DNA from: Aporrectodea caliginosa
Lineage: Eukaryota; Annelida; Clitellata; Crassiclitellata; Lumbricidae
Direction: 5' to 3'
NCBI GenBank assembly: GCA_020284085.1
Contig: JACEVL010000469.1
Location: 62,001 to 126,000 of the forward strand
Length of the DNA: 64,000 bases
Part shown: in pieces, positions 21,446 through 33,084 of the stretch
Layout: each line of letters begins with the position of its first letter
Position numbering within the stretch: position 1 is the first letter of the stretch
Made by a program: the position numbers and the translations under genes
The notes under the pieces: generated by a model
Database searches by the model: none
What the model was told of the DNA's origin: nothing
What the model saw: the letters and a program-made list of their open reading frames with translations, nothing else

Positions 21446-21516
21446 AACTGGCAACGGACCTCCCACTTCCGTTGATTGACAACGTCCTTCAACAGGCAAC
21501 GGACCTCCCACCTCCG
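21425..21516. repeat. 45-bp minisatellite, right arm
   Basis: There are two units of the CGTCCTTCAACnGGCAACGGA / CTCCCACnTCCGTTGATTG type. The array is interrupted at TTAA (21517-21520) by the piggyBac element and resumes at 23322 with AACTGGCAACGATGC. Confidence 0.8.
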
Positions 21517-21520
21517 TTAA

Positions 21521-23321
21521 CACTAGAAGCACCGCAGGGGTCAATCTGACCCCTTTTGGTTTTTAGCGTAACGCACCTCGGCCGCAGATATAGCCCGGGT
21601 CCTGTAATTTCATGACTTCTCGTAACTTCTCAGGGTATACCCTCTGCCAAAATTTGAACTCGGGGACATTCATAATTTCTGAGATTTTTGCTGTTCTACC
21701 TTTAAGCACCAAGGGGTCAATCTGACCCCTATATTAGTACTTGCATGTAAGGCTACGCATTTTTTTTCTATTTATAATATTATAGATCAAAGCTAATTAC
21801 GTAATCAAATGTGAGAAGATAGGAGATCTGGTGAGAGGAGAGCAGATGTGGTGAGAGGATAGGAGATCTGGTGAGAGAAGAGGAGATCTGAGTGAGAGGA
21901 GAGACGATCTGGTGAAAGGAAAGAAGATCTGGTCAGAGGAGAGAGAAGATCAGATGAGAGGATAGGAGATCTGGTGAGAGGATAGTAGATCTGGCTAGAG
22001 GAGATGAGATCTGGTGAGAGAAGAGGACATCAGGTGAGAGGATAGGATATCTGGCGAGAGAATTAGAGATCTGGCGAGAGGAGAGGACATTTGGCGATGG
22101 GAAAGAAGATCTGGAGAGAGAAGAGGAGATCTGGTGAGAGGATAGGAGATCTGGTCAGAGGAGAGATCTGGTCAGAGGATAGTGGATCTGGCGAGAGGAT
22201 AGGAGATCAAGTGAGAGGATAGGAGATCTGGTGAGAGAAGAGGAGATCTGGTGAGAGGAGAGGAGATCTGGTGAGAGGAAAGAATATCTGGTCAGAGGAG
22301 AGGAGATCTGGTCAGTGTATAGGAGATCTGGTGATAAGATAGGAGAACTGGTGAAAGGAGAGTAGATCTGGTGAGATGAGATCTGGTGAGAGGAGAGATC
22401 TGGTCAGAGGATAGGAGATCTGGTGAGAGGAGAGAAGATGAGAGGATAGGAGATCTGGTGAGAGAAGAGGAGATCTGGTGAGAGGAAAGAATATCTGGTC
22501 AGAGGAGAGGAGAACTGGTCAGTGTATAGGAGATCTGGTGATAAGATAGGAGAACTGGTGAAAGGAGAGGAGATCTGGTGAGAGGAGATCTGGTGAGAGG
22601 AGATCTGGTGAGAGGAGAGATCTGGTCAGAGGATAGGAGATCTGGTGAGAAGATAGAAGATCTGGTTAGCGGAGAGGAGATCTGGTGAGAGGATAGGAGA
22701 TTTGGTGAGAAGATAGTAGAACTGGTGAAATGAGAGGAGATCTGATGAGAAGATAGAAGATCTGACGAGAGGAAAGACGATCTGGTGACAGGAGAGATCA
22801 GGTGAGAGGATAGAAGATTTGGTGAGAAGATAGGGTGAGATCTGATGAGAGGACAATAAATCTGGTGAGAGGATAAGAGATTTGGCGAGAAGATAGGGTG
22901 AGATCTGGTGAGAGGATAGGAAATCTGGTGAGAGGATAGGAGATCTGGTGAGTGGATAGTAGATTTAGTGAGAGCGGAGGAGATCTGGCGAGAGGATAGG
23001 AGATCTGGTGAGAGGAGAGGATCTCCTATTATTCCATTCCAACTTACTTATTACACTTGTTTATGCTTAAGTAATTTATGTTAATGAAGTTGATAGTCAA
23101 TTTCATTGAATTTGCAATTACAATACAATACAATACAATTAGACATTTATAACGCGCTTTAACAAGACAAGTCTTGCACGAGAGCGCGTTGCGCTATGTT
23201 ATTAGTCATAGTGTAATGAGAATAGATAAGTTTCACAATTGACTTTGCATTATAAATTATGTGGGGTCAAAATGACCCCCTTGGTGCTTCTAGGAAGTTC
23301 GATTTCTCGGTACTTCTAGTG
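21521..23321. mobile_element. Non-autonomous piggyBac-type element in a TTAA site
   Basis: The element starts CACTAGAAGCACC and ends in GGTACTTCTAGTG, flanked by TTAA on both sides (21517-21520, 23322-23325). The left palindrome arm has the same site with a single TTAA at 3636-3639, so both ends and the empty site are directly visible. A GGGGTCAnnnTGACCCC palindrome lies just inside each end. The interior is almost entirely a 20-bp minisatellite. There is no transposase. TTAA is the known piggyBac target. Confidence 0.93.
21808..23030. repeat. ~20-bp minisatellite (GATCTGGTGAGAGGATAGGA)n
   Basis: About 60 imperfect copies of a 19-21-bp unit with purine-rich sense strand, variants GGTCAGAGGA, GGCGAGAGGA and GGTGAAAGGA. 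It fills the piggyBac-type element. The Ser/Leu-rich minus frame at 22626-22856 is a translation of this repeat. Confidence 0.95.
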
Positions 23322-24014
23322 TTAACTGGCAACGATGCAGCATCCTTCAACTTTGAACATGCTCTCACACTTTATCTTTCAGATTGCGCTTCTTGAAAGA
23401 ATGTCCTCATTGACCTTTTGTTGCTGTCAATTCGTGCAAACATGAACCTACGGTACCCTGGCACTACCTCGAAAACCTATGGTTTTCTTATTATTCATGA
23501 AAAGTCGTCGGTCATAATCATGTTTCTGATGCACGTTTTTTATTTTTTTTTATTTTTTTGAAAAATCCCGGATTTCTATTTTTGTCACGTGTTTTCTCTC
23601 TTTTATTTTGTGTATGTAACTTTATTTATTAACTGTTCGCTACTATTTTGTTTAATTTAATTTTGTCTGATGTCCGTAACGTTGTCTCCGTACTTTCAAG
23701 GATGCAGCTAAGTTAACGTCATCTTTTAACGTACTGTATGGCCATATTACGAAGGTAAATCTTAACAAGGTGATTTTATTTTTAAACTGCAGCACAAGAT
23801 ATAACAAAGTCAAATATTTTTTTCGCTTCTTCCGTTCTTCCCCGTTTTTTATTTTCTTTGAAAATAACCACGTTTTCTCCGTTTTTTATTCAATTTTTAC
23901 CGTTTTTAACAACTATGTTGCTGAGTAGGCTATGTTAAAAAGCAGGAGGAATTTAGTAGGGCACGGACATAGATGTTGCTGCTGTCTTAACGTTTAACTC
24001 TGGACAGAAAATTG

Positions 24015-24071
24015 TTTGAAATAGAGAAGGCATTCCTAGAGCATTGTCCTAACCATGATTGTGCAGCCGAT
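24015..24071 (+). pseudogene. Orphan zinc-finger fragment (right arm)
   Basis: It encodes FEIEKAFLEHCPNHDCAAD followed by TAG, closely matching the last finger of the gene at 62265-63920. Just left of it (23945-24012) the gene's 3' end appears in reverse orientation (TTTAACTCTGGACAGAAAA). The same micro-inversion is present in the left arm, so it predates the palindrome. Confidence 0.75.
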
Positions 24072-24834
24072 TAGTAATTCTTCAGCTTTGCAAACTTTTG
24101 TATTGTAGGCTATATTGTATATTATAAATTCACTGATAAACTGATGAACTTCATGACAAATGAGAAATGATAAACAGATAATTTTTGACAAATTGCTGTA
24201 TCACTCATAGTCTCATAGATTAAAAATACACAGTGACTGACTGTCTGTGCCATGCACGTGAAGCCAATGCGTGTGAGTTTCTCAGGCAGTTGAGTGCATA
24301 GCGCGAATATCCTTTATCTCTGGTAGTCAGTAGAAATTATCGTACCATCATACTGATAGGCTGAACTATATCTTGACCTCATGAGTAACTATAACATTGA
24401 ATGGTTATTATCAATGATGGACTGACCCGCTAAGAATGGACTCGCAAACCTCGTCGTATTGTACCAAACTTTGACTCCTTTAACCCGTTTTGGATCAAAT
24501 TTTAATTCAGAATTTTTTATGAACGTGTGCTAATCATTTTGTGGCTATTTCTCAACGTATGTATTATATTCTTTTACCATTCTAAAAAAAGTAGGGAAAT
24601 TTGCATATGTTCGTCTTACGATCATTGGGCCAATAGGCAACTGACAACATGTGAAATACTGAGCATGTACGAAATTATATTGTAGCACAATAAATTAATA
24701 TAAACGGATAATTGCTGACATTCAAAAATTAATCGTCTGAAATGTAATGTTTCAGCAGCAACTTTTCGGTATATATCAGAAAGAAATGACTAAAATTTGT
24801 AGCCAGTGGCATCGAAATTGTAAAAACTTGACAG

Positions 24835-26305
24835 TCGTCACAGATGCTACGCTGGACTATGACATGCTGTGAAACACTTCTGATGAAGGTGTTTGTTGCA
24901 CTTCACGCACATGTACAGTGTGTTTTGCCGCAGCCTTCCAGTTTGCAACGGCCCTCAGTCTGCCTTTCTCCAGATTGTGGCCGTCACCGTCAAAGCGTAG
25001 GCCTATGTCGGGTAGAACTGCTCTCGGTACAACAACCTAGCGATGGCTGAAACTTTCCTGGAGGAGGATTCGGACGATATGTATCGCACCAATTTCAGCT
25101 GATCCAATTTGCCACCAACCTCCACGTGCACTCTCCAGGCTGCCACTACACATATGTTCAGAGCATGGATGTAGAAGCAGAACCACCACTTTTTACCGCG
25201 CAGCGTGGCCTGTATTCACTGAGAAACCTATCAAATAGGTCGACATCACCAATTGTCTTGTTGTACGAGTCAATCATCACAGGGCAGTTTACTTGTTGTG
25301 TTTCTTGTCAACACTGGAGTAGTGTCTCTTGTACATAGTTGGACTCACACCGACATTCATTCATTCGAGAATTTATATAGCGCCCTTCAAGGAAACTACT
25401 CAGTTGCACTCCCGACTCCAACGCGCCCCAAAAAACAGTTTTGAGCCTTGTAAGGAAAGTTTCAGGCAGACTCCCAGGGTGTAGACGCAGCTCTAGAGGA
25501 AGACCATCCCAGACCATTGGGCCTGCCACAGAAAAAGCTCGGTTCTGCAGAGTTGCGGTACGAGCAACATTAACCAGGAACTCCTTTTTCTACGGAGCGT
25601 AGGAGGCGACGCCATGGGATGATGGGACAACCGAAATCAAACATCAGAGCTCACGGAGCTAAATTGGGGCGAGGCCTTGGAGACAGCGCCAAACCAGGTC
25701 AGCTACCCTGTACTTGATGCGCTGGCAGATAGGGAACCAGTGAAGGACCTCCAGCATGTAGCTGGAGACGTGACCATACTTTGGAATGTGCCCAATGAGG
25801 CGCGCTGCAGAGCGCGGTTTGCTGCAACGAACACTGGCTTGTTCTATTTCCACAATGCCACCACTACACATCTATAATTGCCCTGATATTCGATTGCTCC
25901 TCGCTGTTCTTTCTTTCTTCATCACACTGGATTTCGTATGAAAACAGTCAGGCAAGCGGTTCTCCCGTATTGTTTAGGCTCTTTCTGTGTTCTGCTAGCC
26001 CGTGGTTCAGAACTGATGGCCACAGGAACCTCGACAGCCAGGTAATCGACCTCTATTTGCCCAGGGACATCACTGGCAATGCCACTTCCCTCCTCATCCT
26101 CCTCTTCATCTGTTATGTTTCCTTCAGGCTTCGATGGCATAATTATTACATTGTCTACGTCATTTCCATCGACTTCCAGAATCTGCTCAATAGCTTCTCT
26201 CAACGTGAAGAAACGTATTCTTCTTCTTCTTTCACTTTTCTCCTTCGGAGGCATCTGAAAAAGATTGTATTGTCTGACAGCAGGACCTTCTATACGAAAA
26301 AACAC
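24835..26305 (-). pseudogene. piggyBac-type transposase pseudogene, split by a LINE (right arm)
   Basis: The N-terminal part (26305 down to 25922) is an open frame with RRRRIRFFTLREAIEQIL, a DGNDVDNVIIMP stretch and an acidic TDEEEDEEGS run, as in PGBD-type N-termini. The C-terminal part (about 25290 down to 24840) mirrors the left arm, with a cysteine-rich end C-x2-C...C-F. A minus-strand L2 LINE fragment (25357-25870) sits between them. The central catalytic DDD domain is missing. Order and strand support a single broken gene. Confidence 0.65.
25357..25870 (-). mobile_element. L2-clade LINE 3' fragment (right arm)
   Basis: The minus strand encodes ARLIGHIPKYGHVSSYMLEV, LHWFPICQRIKYRVADLVW and the FSVAGPMVWDGL end, then the tail GGGCGCTATATAAATTCTCGAATG. 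It is longer than the left-arm copy because of the left-arm deletion. Confidence 0.85.
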
Positions 26306-26455
26306 TATTATTTAAGTAAGTTCTTGCTTAAATATTTATAAATTTGTGCATTTTATTATTTATTTTTAAAGTTGTCACGTGTTCATGAATAGCTATTCAG
26401 GGCAGAAATGTCATTTTGTTTACGTCCTGTGGCAAATTTAAAGAATTAATTCTAT

Positions 26456-26600
26456 AATCCATTCCGAAGATTTATATAGCGCCCCTTTAAGGTTACTACT
26501 CAGGAGCTCTCCCGACCCCAGCACGGCTGAAAAAGAACAGTTTTGAGATGAGAATAAAAAGAGTCAACGTGGACTGTGGGGACTAAAAGCAGCGCCAAAG
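26456..26600 (-). mobile_element. L2-type LINE 3' end fragment
   Basis: In reverse complement it reads GAGAGCTCCTGAGTAGTAAC...GGGGCGCTATATAAATCTTCGGAATG, the family 3' end. It is only about 145 bp long. Confidence 0.7.
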
Positions 26601-27049
26601 GGAGCCGTTAAATATATAAAGTAATGAAAAGCGAAAGTAAAAATTTATTATTTTAACTACTTTGCCACCCCTACAAGAATTCCTGCGGACGCCCATGCCT
26701 GTAACCGCTGTAACCATTGACATCTGTGTGGGCTCGTAGTGAGATCACCGGTTTAAGGTTCAAGATGTCTAAGTGTGTCGAGTTTTCAAGAAGAATGTCG
26801 ACTCGAGTCTATATTTTGAAGTAGAAAGCTCTTGCACAACAAGTCGATAAGAGTACGCCTATCTTAACCATGTCTGTTTAGTTAAGTGAACATTGATGTC
26901 AAAGAATTTTGCGGTTTTCAGTTGTCAGGTTAGTCTAAGAAAGCTCTTACAATATATTTGTGCATTAGAGCTACACTCACTAAAATTTCCCGATAACGTT
27001 CTCGGTACAAAATGACAAAAACTCCCGAGGTTTTGTGTATTTATGCCGG

Positions 27050-29543
27050 TGTCCCGTGACAGAGTGTCCCCCTAAAAGTCTCCACCGGAGACTCTATTTC
27101 CGGAGACTGTATTCTGAAACAAAGTCTCCGGGGGAGAGAATATTTCATCCTCTGTTGAAATAAAGTCTCTCCGGGGAGACTTTATTTTAACGCAAAATAG
27201 GATAGCCTACACTGTAGTTGTTAAAACGGTGAAATCTGAATAAAGACGGTGAAAACTGAATAAAAACGGAGAAAACGTCGTTGTTTCAAAGAAATAAAAT
27301 CCCCCAAAACGGAAAAAAGAAAAATATATAATAACATGAAACTAAATCTCGTACTGCATTTTAAAATTAAAAACCTTGTGTACACAAATTAATTTTAATC
27401 AGCAAATAACACAACTTTATTAGTAAACGCTAAGTAACATTAATCTATAAAAATTCTTTAATTTTTATTAGTCTAGTTTGGTTTAATAAGAAATTGAGAA
27501 ATTACAAATATTGAAATCTTTTCAAATTTAAATTATAAACATAAGTCCACATAAGCCCATACTGACATAAACTAACACAATTAAAAACTAAAGTGTGTAA
27601 GTAGACGACGTTTCTCATCTTTAGAATATTCTGCTGTAGGCCTATAGGCCTATTCTTTTTTTGGTAACGTAATTAGGCCTAAGCAAAGCTTCACATTTAG
27701 CCTTATCCATGAAAATAATTTGAAATGTTTCACAAAGTAATACTTATTAATGCAACTTAGGGGCCGTCCATGAATGACGTCACGCACCTAAGGGAGGGGG
27801 TCGGAAATTTGTGACTAAGTGTGCCATGGGGTTGGGGGGTGGGGGTTGGAGAAATGTGACGTAACATCAGATCTATGTTATTAAATTTAACAAATAGCAA
27901 CAATTTAATTTTAATAATAACAGCACTAATTTTGAGTATTAAATTTTCATTATTTTTTATTATTATTTTAATGTATACGTGCACCATTATTAGTAATTTT
28001 CTAATTATTTCAATATTTGGTCACCGTTAGATTTTAAAATATGCATGCTTTCCCTATTTGTTCCATGAAGGAGCATTTTGCTTCGCCATGGAAATTTGGT
28101 TAGGGGGGGGGTCAGAGCGTTGTGACGTCATTTTTCAAGAGGGTGTTACTTTTTGTGACGAAGTGTGACGAGGGGAGGGGGGTTCAAAATCGGCCAAAAT
28201 TGCGTGACGTTATTTATGGACGGCCCCTTATAGCAAAATATATAACTTACTAACTAATATTGAATCCGTTGAGATCATCTAAGACTATGCAGAAATAAAC
28301 TTGGGCTACGAATAATTTAGTCGACCAATCAATTTTCTTTAGCTTTTGTCACCTGCGTCAGCAAATTCCATTCTAAATCGAATAATTCTGTGGTTCAACA
28401 AATTCTCAGCAGCCTTTATCTTACGCCTGTACTGGCTTAATGGACAACAATGCTTTTTAATTTATATTATCCTAACAATACTAAATAGGTTTGGTTTAGC
28501 TGCGATAATTAGCCTACTGCCCATAATTCTGTGAATGCCTAATGTGCATCATTGAATGCCAGAAAAGCAAGGTCAAGCTCATATCAGAAAGTCAGATCTT
28601 CACTTACAATCACTGGTTAGGACTTTCCTGTTCTAGGTAATAACCTGGCACCTGCAAACAATAATAAACAACTAATAGGCTAACGAGATTAACGGATGAA
28701 TGGTAGGCATTACACGCATCAATAGAATCATAGAAAATCAAGCGCAAGGTCATATCAGTTGATTGATACCAGTTGAATGGTAGGCCTAATCCGCATAAAG
28801 AATCGTATAGAAGCCAGTTCTAGCTCGTATCAGGAAGCCAGTAGAGTTGTACTTATTCGCATATGTTGCTTCAGACTTGTATAGCTAATAATCTGGCCTG
28901 GTAATCTGACGCTAATAATATTGAACGACCAATATCCAACACAATTTCAGTGGTAGCCTAGGTCTAACCATAGAAGAATCAGCGTTAAGCTAATTAGCGT
29001 TAGTTAACATAAAGAATACAGCATTAATTAGTAAATTAATAAGAATTACTGATCACAGAATCTTCAGAAACCAGTGCTAACTAGCACCCGTAATTCGTAA
29101 AAAGCTAGTTGTAGTGAGAGCCACTTTCTTAAAAAAAATATAAATGTGTGTAAACTCTCCACTGCGTTTTAATGACATAATAATATTATAAGCGCGCCCG
29201 ACATTCTAGTGGTGATTTTACATGCCGCATTTGCTACCATAAAACATTTATTTCATAATTTTATTATTTCATTTCGTATTTATTTCATGTCCATTGCAAT
29301 TCAACTATAAACTTCAAAGTCATTTACTTAAGAAAATGTAGGGGCCTACGTATTAAATCCTATTCAAAATCATATAGAAAAGCCACCGAAAATAGAGGGG
29401 GTGATTTTAGTAAGTGGAGACTTTGCATCGTAGATAGGGAGATTCTATTTCAATGGGGGAGACTTTGTACCGATTTAGAATCTCCGGGGGAGACTCTGTA
29501 TCAGCCAGGGGAGACTGTTTGGGGGAGACTTTATATCGTGACA
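27050..29543. mobile_element. CCGG-flanked DNA element, member 1
   Basis: It is flanked by CCGG on both sides (27046-27049, 29544-29547) and has termini TGTCCCGTGACAGAGT and, in complement, TGTCACGATATAAAGTCTCC. Both ends carry several GTCTCCCC-type words (27070-27180 and 29400-29530). Its left subterminal sequence (27210-27760) matches the inverse of 43890-44450 in member 2. No transposase frame is seen. A TTA-flanked MITE is inserted at 27760-28227. TGT...ACA ends with a 4-bp duplication recall Ginger-type elements, but without a transposase the class is unproven. Confidence 0.82.
27760..28227. mobile_element. TTA-flanked MITE with GGGGCCGTCC ends
   Basis: It begins GGGGCCGTCCATGAATGACG and ends TTATTTATGGACGGCCCC, flanked by TTA (27757-27759, 28228-28230). 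GGGGGG-rich GTCA...GTGACG words are internal. A 3-bp TTA duplication fits PIF/Harbinger-type mobilisation. A TA-targeting mobiliser is the alternative. Confidence 0.82.
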
Positions 29544-29547
29544 CCGG

Positions 29548-30623
29548 AAGTTACGCTTGATTGCATCGTGTAAACAATTATGTAAGACTTTTCGGGACTA
29601 TTTTTGTAAAACATTCTATAGGCCGATACAATACTGCCTACTGATTTCTTATGCGATTGTCAGTGCTTACCCTGCGAGCGTTAGATGGGACCTTTCTGTG
29701 CTCTATACGGGTTCCATATATAATTATTATAGGCATTATAATTATATATACACAATATATATATATATAGCCTATATTGTTACGTCGTTGTCTAAGAGAA
29801 ACTAAAATGCCCCGGATTCACAATCCCCGGAACAAAGCTTAATATCTATTTACACGCCTATTTACAAGCAAAAACTATACCATGACAGAATGACAGCAAA
29901 GCACAAACGAACAACAGAAGACATCAAACCCAAACGCAGGTCTAACAAAGAACTCCAAGTGCCGAGAACGTGAATAAATACAGGTGTCAGAAAGCATTAG
30001 CAAAAAGAAGAGAACCACAACAGAACGAAACCCAAACGTGGTCTGAATAAGAAGCGTACATGCCGTCTTAAATAGTCTACCATTTTGGCGCTAAATGTTT
30101 ACGCCGTTCTAAGTAAGTAAGTAAGAATATCCTTTAATAAACCAATTGCTAACCGCATTTTGGTGTACACACATCATAGTAGTCGCAATAAATCTAAATT
30201 AGACAATAGACAGTCTATCTTATTCAAGTCTTATAAATCATCCTAGTGATGTAAGTTCTTCGCATCAGGCTATCAGCGGGAGGAATGACACGATCATGGG
30301 CCCTAGGGCGTAGAGAATAAACGGAAGTTTTAACAGGAGGAAATATATATATGTCAGGTATATATATATAATATATATATATTATATATATATATAGTGC
30401 CTACTCGTCACAATGTATATAATATAATTGGAGAGTGATGCAAATAAACGGAGTTCTAATCGTCATCTCCTATATTAACTCGGTTTATTGCAACAATGAG
30501 TATCTTTTCTGATAACCTGATACATAGCCTACTATTAAATAAAGCTTTTGATAGATATTGAGCATTTCAATAGGATATGCTATTTTCTGCTTGTCCACAG
30601 GTTGTTGATCAATTATATCGCTT
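29548..30623. other. Unassigned sequence upstream of the RING ORF
   Basis: Short AT microsatellites lie at 29740-29775 and 30340-30400. A retroelement-like AAGTAAGTAAGTAAGAATATCC lies at about 30112. No promoter is identifiable. CTTGTCCACAG at 30590-30600, just upstream of the RING ORF, could be a splice acceptor. Confidence 0.4.
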
Positions 30624-30656
30624 GTGAAAATTATAGGGAAACAATTGGCGTTGATT

Positions 30657-31028
30657 ATGGATCCAAGACAGACGGTACGGAGTCTCATTGAAGATATCTC
30701 GCAGTGTCCAGTATGCAGCGAAGTGCTGCAAGATGCAAGATTCTTACCGTGTGGTCACACTTTCTGTCTGGAATGCATAGAAGATTGTCTAAGGCATCAA
30801 CTAGCTGTCAATGGGATAAAATATTGTCCGCTGTGCAGGAGAGACTTATCTACTTTGTCCATCGATCGGCTGTCGGAATTGCCAAAGAACTTTATAGCGA
30901 ACGCTATCTCGGACGTCTTAACAACTCTTGAAGAAAACGAGCTCATCGAAGATGAAATTGGTGACATCACTAATCAGGAGAGAATTTCAGAAGATGGGCC
31001 TCAGCCAGGAAGCAACAGTGAGCACTGA
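30657..31028 (+). CDS. RING-finger (TRIM-like) protein, short
   Basis: The 123-residue frame starts at the first ATG (MDPRQ). It has a C3HC4 RING: Cys17-x2-Cys20, Cys32-x-His34, Cys37-x2-Cys40 and Cys57-x2-Cys60. RING domains of this type bind zinc and act as E3 ubiquitin ligases. The segment after the RING (LSELPKNFIANAISDVL) matches the usual linker of TRIM proteins, but the frame then ends in an acidic tail and a stop, with no B-box or coiled coil. This could be a single-exon short RING protein, a first exon read past its donor, or the front of a TRIM-NHL gene whose end is at 55.9 kb. A CTTGTCCACAG acceptor-like site precedes the frame. Part of this exon is duplicated at 31457-31490. Confidence 0.78.
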   Translation: MDPRQTVRSLIEDISQCPVCSEVLQDARFLPCGHTFCLECIEDCLRHQLAVNGIKYCPLCRRDLSTLSIDRLSELPKNFIANAISDVLTTLEENELIEDEIGDITNQERISEDGPQPGSNSEH

Positions 31029-31456
31029 TAAGTTTATCTGATTAACTGCTTACTGCTTGATGATTTGCAGACTAGGGCTGCAAACAAAATAACGTCGTGA
31101 ACTCGCTTGCAAAGCACTACTACTCTTACTCGTTCTCCTTACTTTTCTTCACACTCTTCTAGTGGCCTTGACTTGGGTGTCGCACTTGACTCCTCCCTCA
31201 CGTTCGCGGAACACTTATCGAATCTGATCCGCTCCTGTTTTGCGCAGCTGAGTCGTCTCATGGCCTTCAGAAAATCGATCTCTCTTTTCATATTTACCAC
31301 CATAGTTTCTTGCATTTTTCTGCTTCCGCTTGGACTACGGTAACTGTCTCCTCATGGGCCTCCCAAAAGCAGCGTCTCACCCCCTTCAATCGGTTTTAAA
31401 TGCATCAGATAGGATCATAACCCGACTCACTTGCTTTGCTCATATATCCACATAAA

Positions 31457-31490
31457 TGTGCAGGAGAGACTTATCTACTTTGTCCATCGA
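31457..31490 (+). repeat. 34-bp copy of the RING exon at a LINE 5' junction
   Basis: It is identical to 30832-30865, in the sense orientation, and sits at the 5' end of the LINE insertion. Two bases (TG) overlap the AAATG target duplication. Confidence 0.95.
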
Positions 31491-33084
31491 AAACCTGCGA
31501 GCTGGATCCTCTACCCACATTCCTCCTTCAAGAATATGTGGACGTTCTTCTCCCTTTCCTCACTGTTCTCTGCAACCGTTCTCTTCAGGAAGGCATCCTC
31601 CCGCCATCGCAGAAGAAGTCCATCCTCGTCCCTGTTCTTAAACGAGATGGACTGGACGCGTCTGAACCAGCAAACTTCAGACCAATTGTAAACGTTTCCT
31701 TTATGTCTAAAATTATCGAAAAGATTGTTGCTTTTCAACTAACTGCATATTTAGAGATGAATAACCTGCTCCCAGTCTACCAATCCGGCTTTCGCAAGGG
31801 TCACTCTACTGAGACGCTTCTGCTTCGCCTCCTATCAGATAGATATGGGGCTATCGATAGGTCGCAGGTATCTCTTCTGGCACTGCATGACGTCAGTGCT
31901 GCCTTCGATAGTGTAGACCATGATATCCTCCTTAGGCGCCTTTCCGTCTCATTTGGCCTATCTGGTAACTTCCTTGATTGGCTCGGCTCATTCTTACATG
32001 ATCGTTCCTTCTCAGTTGTCTATGGGCCTACTAGGTCCCTATGGGTCCCTGCCCCTTTTGGTCTGCCCCAGGGATCTGTCCTGGGTCCCCTCCTCTACAT
32101 CCTCTATACGGCCGACCTATGGCCCTTCTTGCAGCAAACGCTGTCCTAAGCCAGTCTTATGCTGACGATGTCCAAGCATACCTGCACTGCTTGGCTTCTG
32201 AAGCGGTTCCCACAGTCCGGGCCATGAGCCGGGCGCTGGATGTCCTTGGGGCCTGGATGTCGTCGAACCGCTTGCGGCTCAACCCATCCAAGACTCAGTT
32301 CATCTGGCTGGGCACGCGCCAACAGCTTGCTAAGATTGATCTAGCGGCACTTGCTACTGAGTTCCCGCAGTTCGCTTTCTCTACCACTGTTCGCGATCTT
32401 GGCGTTACATTAGACCAAGAGCTTACCTTTGCACGGAACATACACCAGCTCTGTCGCGACTGCTATTATCAGTTGCGCCAGCTCAGAGTCGTCTCGCACT
32501 CTCTCACCACTAGTGCTGCCTCTACTCTTTGCCATTCGTTTGTCGTCACGCGTCTTGATCTTTGCTGTGCACTCTACGCTGGCCTCCCGGCTGTACGGTT
32601 GGGATGTTTGGAGCGGGTCTTGCGCACGGCCGCGCGCCTCATCGGCCATATCCCAAAGTTCGGCCATGTCACCGCTTTTATGAGGGATGACCTGCACTGG
32701 CTTCCTATCCCGCAGCGGATTGTGTACCGGCTTTCTGCTTTGGTCTGGCGGTGCCTCTTAGGTTCCGCTCCTGTGTATTTACAAGAGCTCTGCCGCTCTA
32801 CCCTGGATGTGCAGGGCTGTAGATCTCTCCGCTCCTCCACACAGGGTGAACTTCTTGTTCCCCGTGCGCGAACTGCTCTTAGACAGCATCGCGCCTTCTC
32901 TGTTGCTGGCCCCATGGTTTGGAATGGGCTCCCATTAACATTACGCCTTATTCCTAGAGTTCATTTAGATGCGTTCTACTCTAGCCTTAAAACCATCCTT
33001 TTCAGCCGGGGTTGGGTCGGGAGCGCTCCTGAGTAGTAACCTTGAAGGGGCGCTATATAAATCTTTGGAATGAATGAATTAATG
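31459..33084 (+). mobile_element. L2-clade LINE insertion with chimeric 5' end
   Basis: The insertion is bounded by an AAATG duplication (31454-31458, 33085-33089) inside the older LINE. The first 32 bases come from the RING exon. LINE sequence starts at about 31491, mid-way into the coding region (LDPLPTFLLQEYVD). The RT has FRPIVNVSFMSKIIEK, GFRKGHSTETLLLRLLSD, DVSAAFDSVDHDILL and GLPQGSVLGPLLY, then a frameshift at about 32130 into the frame with YADDVQAYLH and the C-terminal domain. The tail is GGGGCGCTATATAAATCTTTGGAATGAATGAATT. It is 5'-truncated and defective by one frameshift. Confidence 0.92.

Larger units (their letters stand above)
20041..27009. repeat. Right arm of the giant inverted repeat
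   Basis: Reverse complement of 1-5072. It carries two things the left arm lacks: the piggyBac element at 21521-23321 and the 25675-26688 segment. It lacks the TA-flanked transposon of the left arm. Its outer end (27009) lies 41 bp before the CCGG-flanked element at 27050. Confidence 0.93.

Noticed and set aside
1..27009. Palindrome as a pure assembly artefact
   Set aside because: The arms differ by many substitutions and by insertions with clean target duplications. It cannot be fully excluded without reads.
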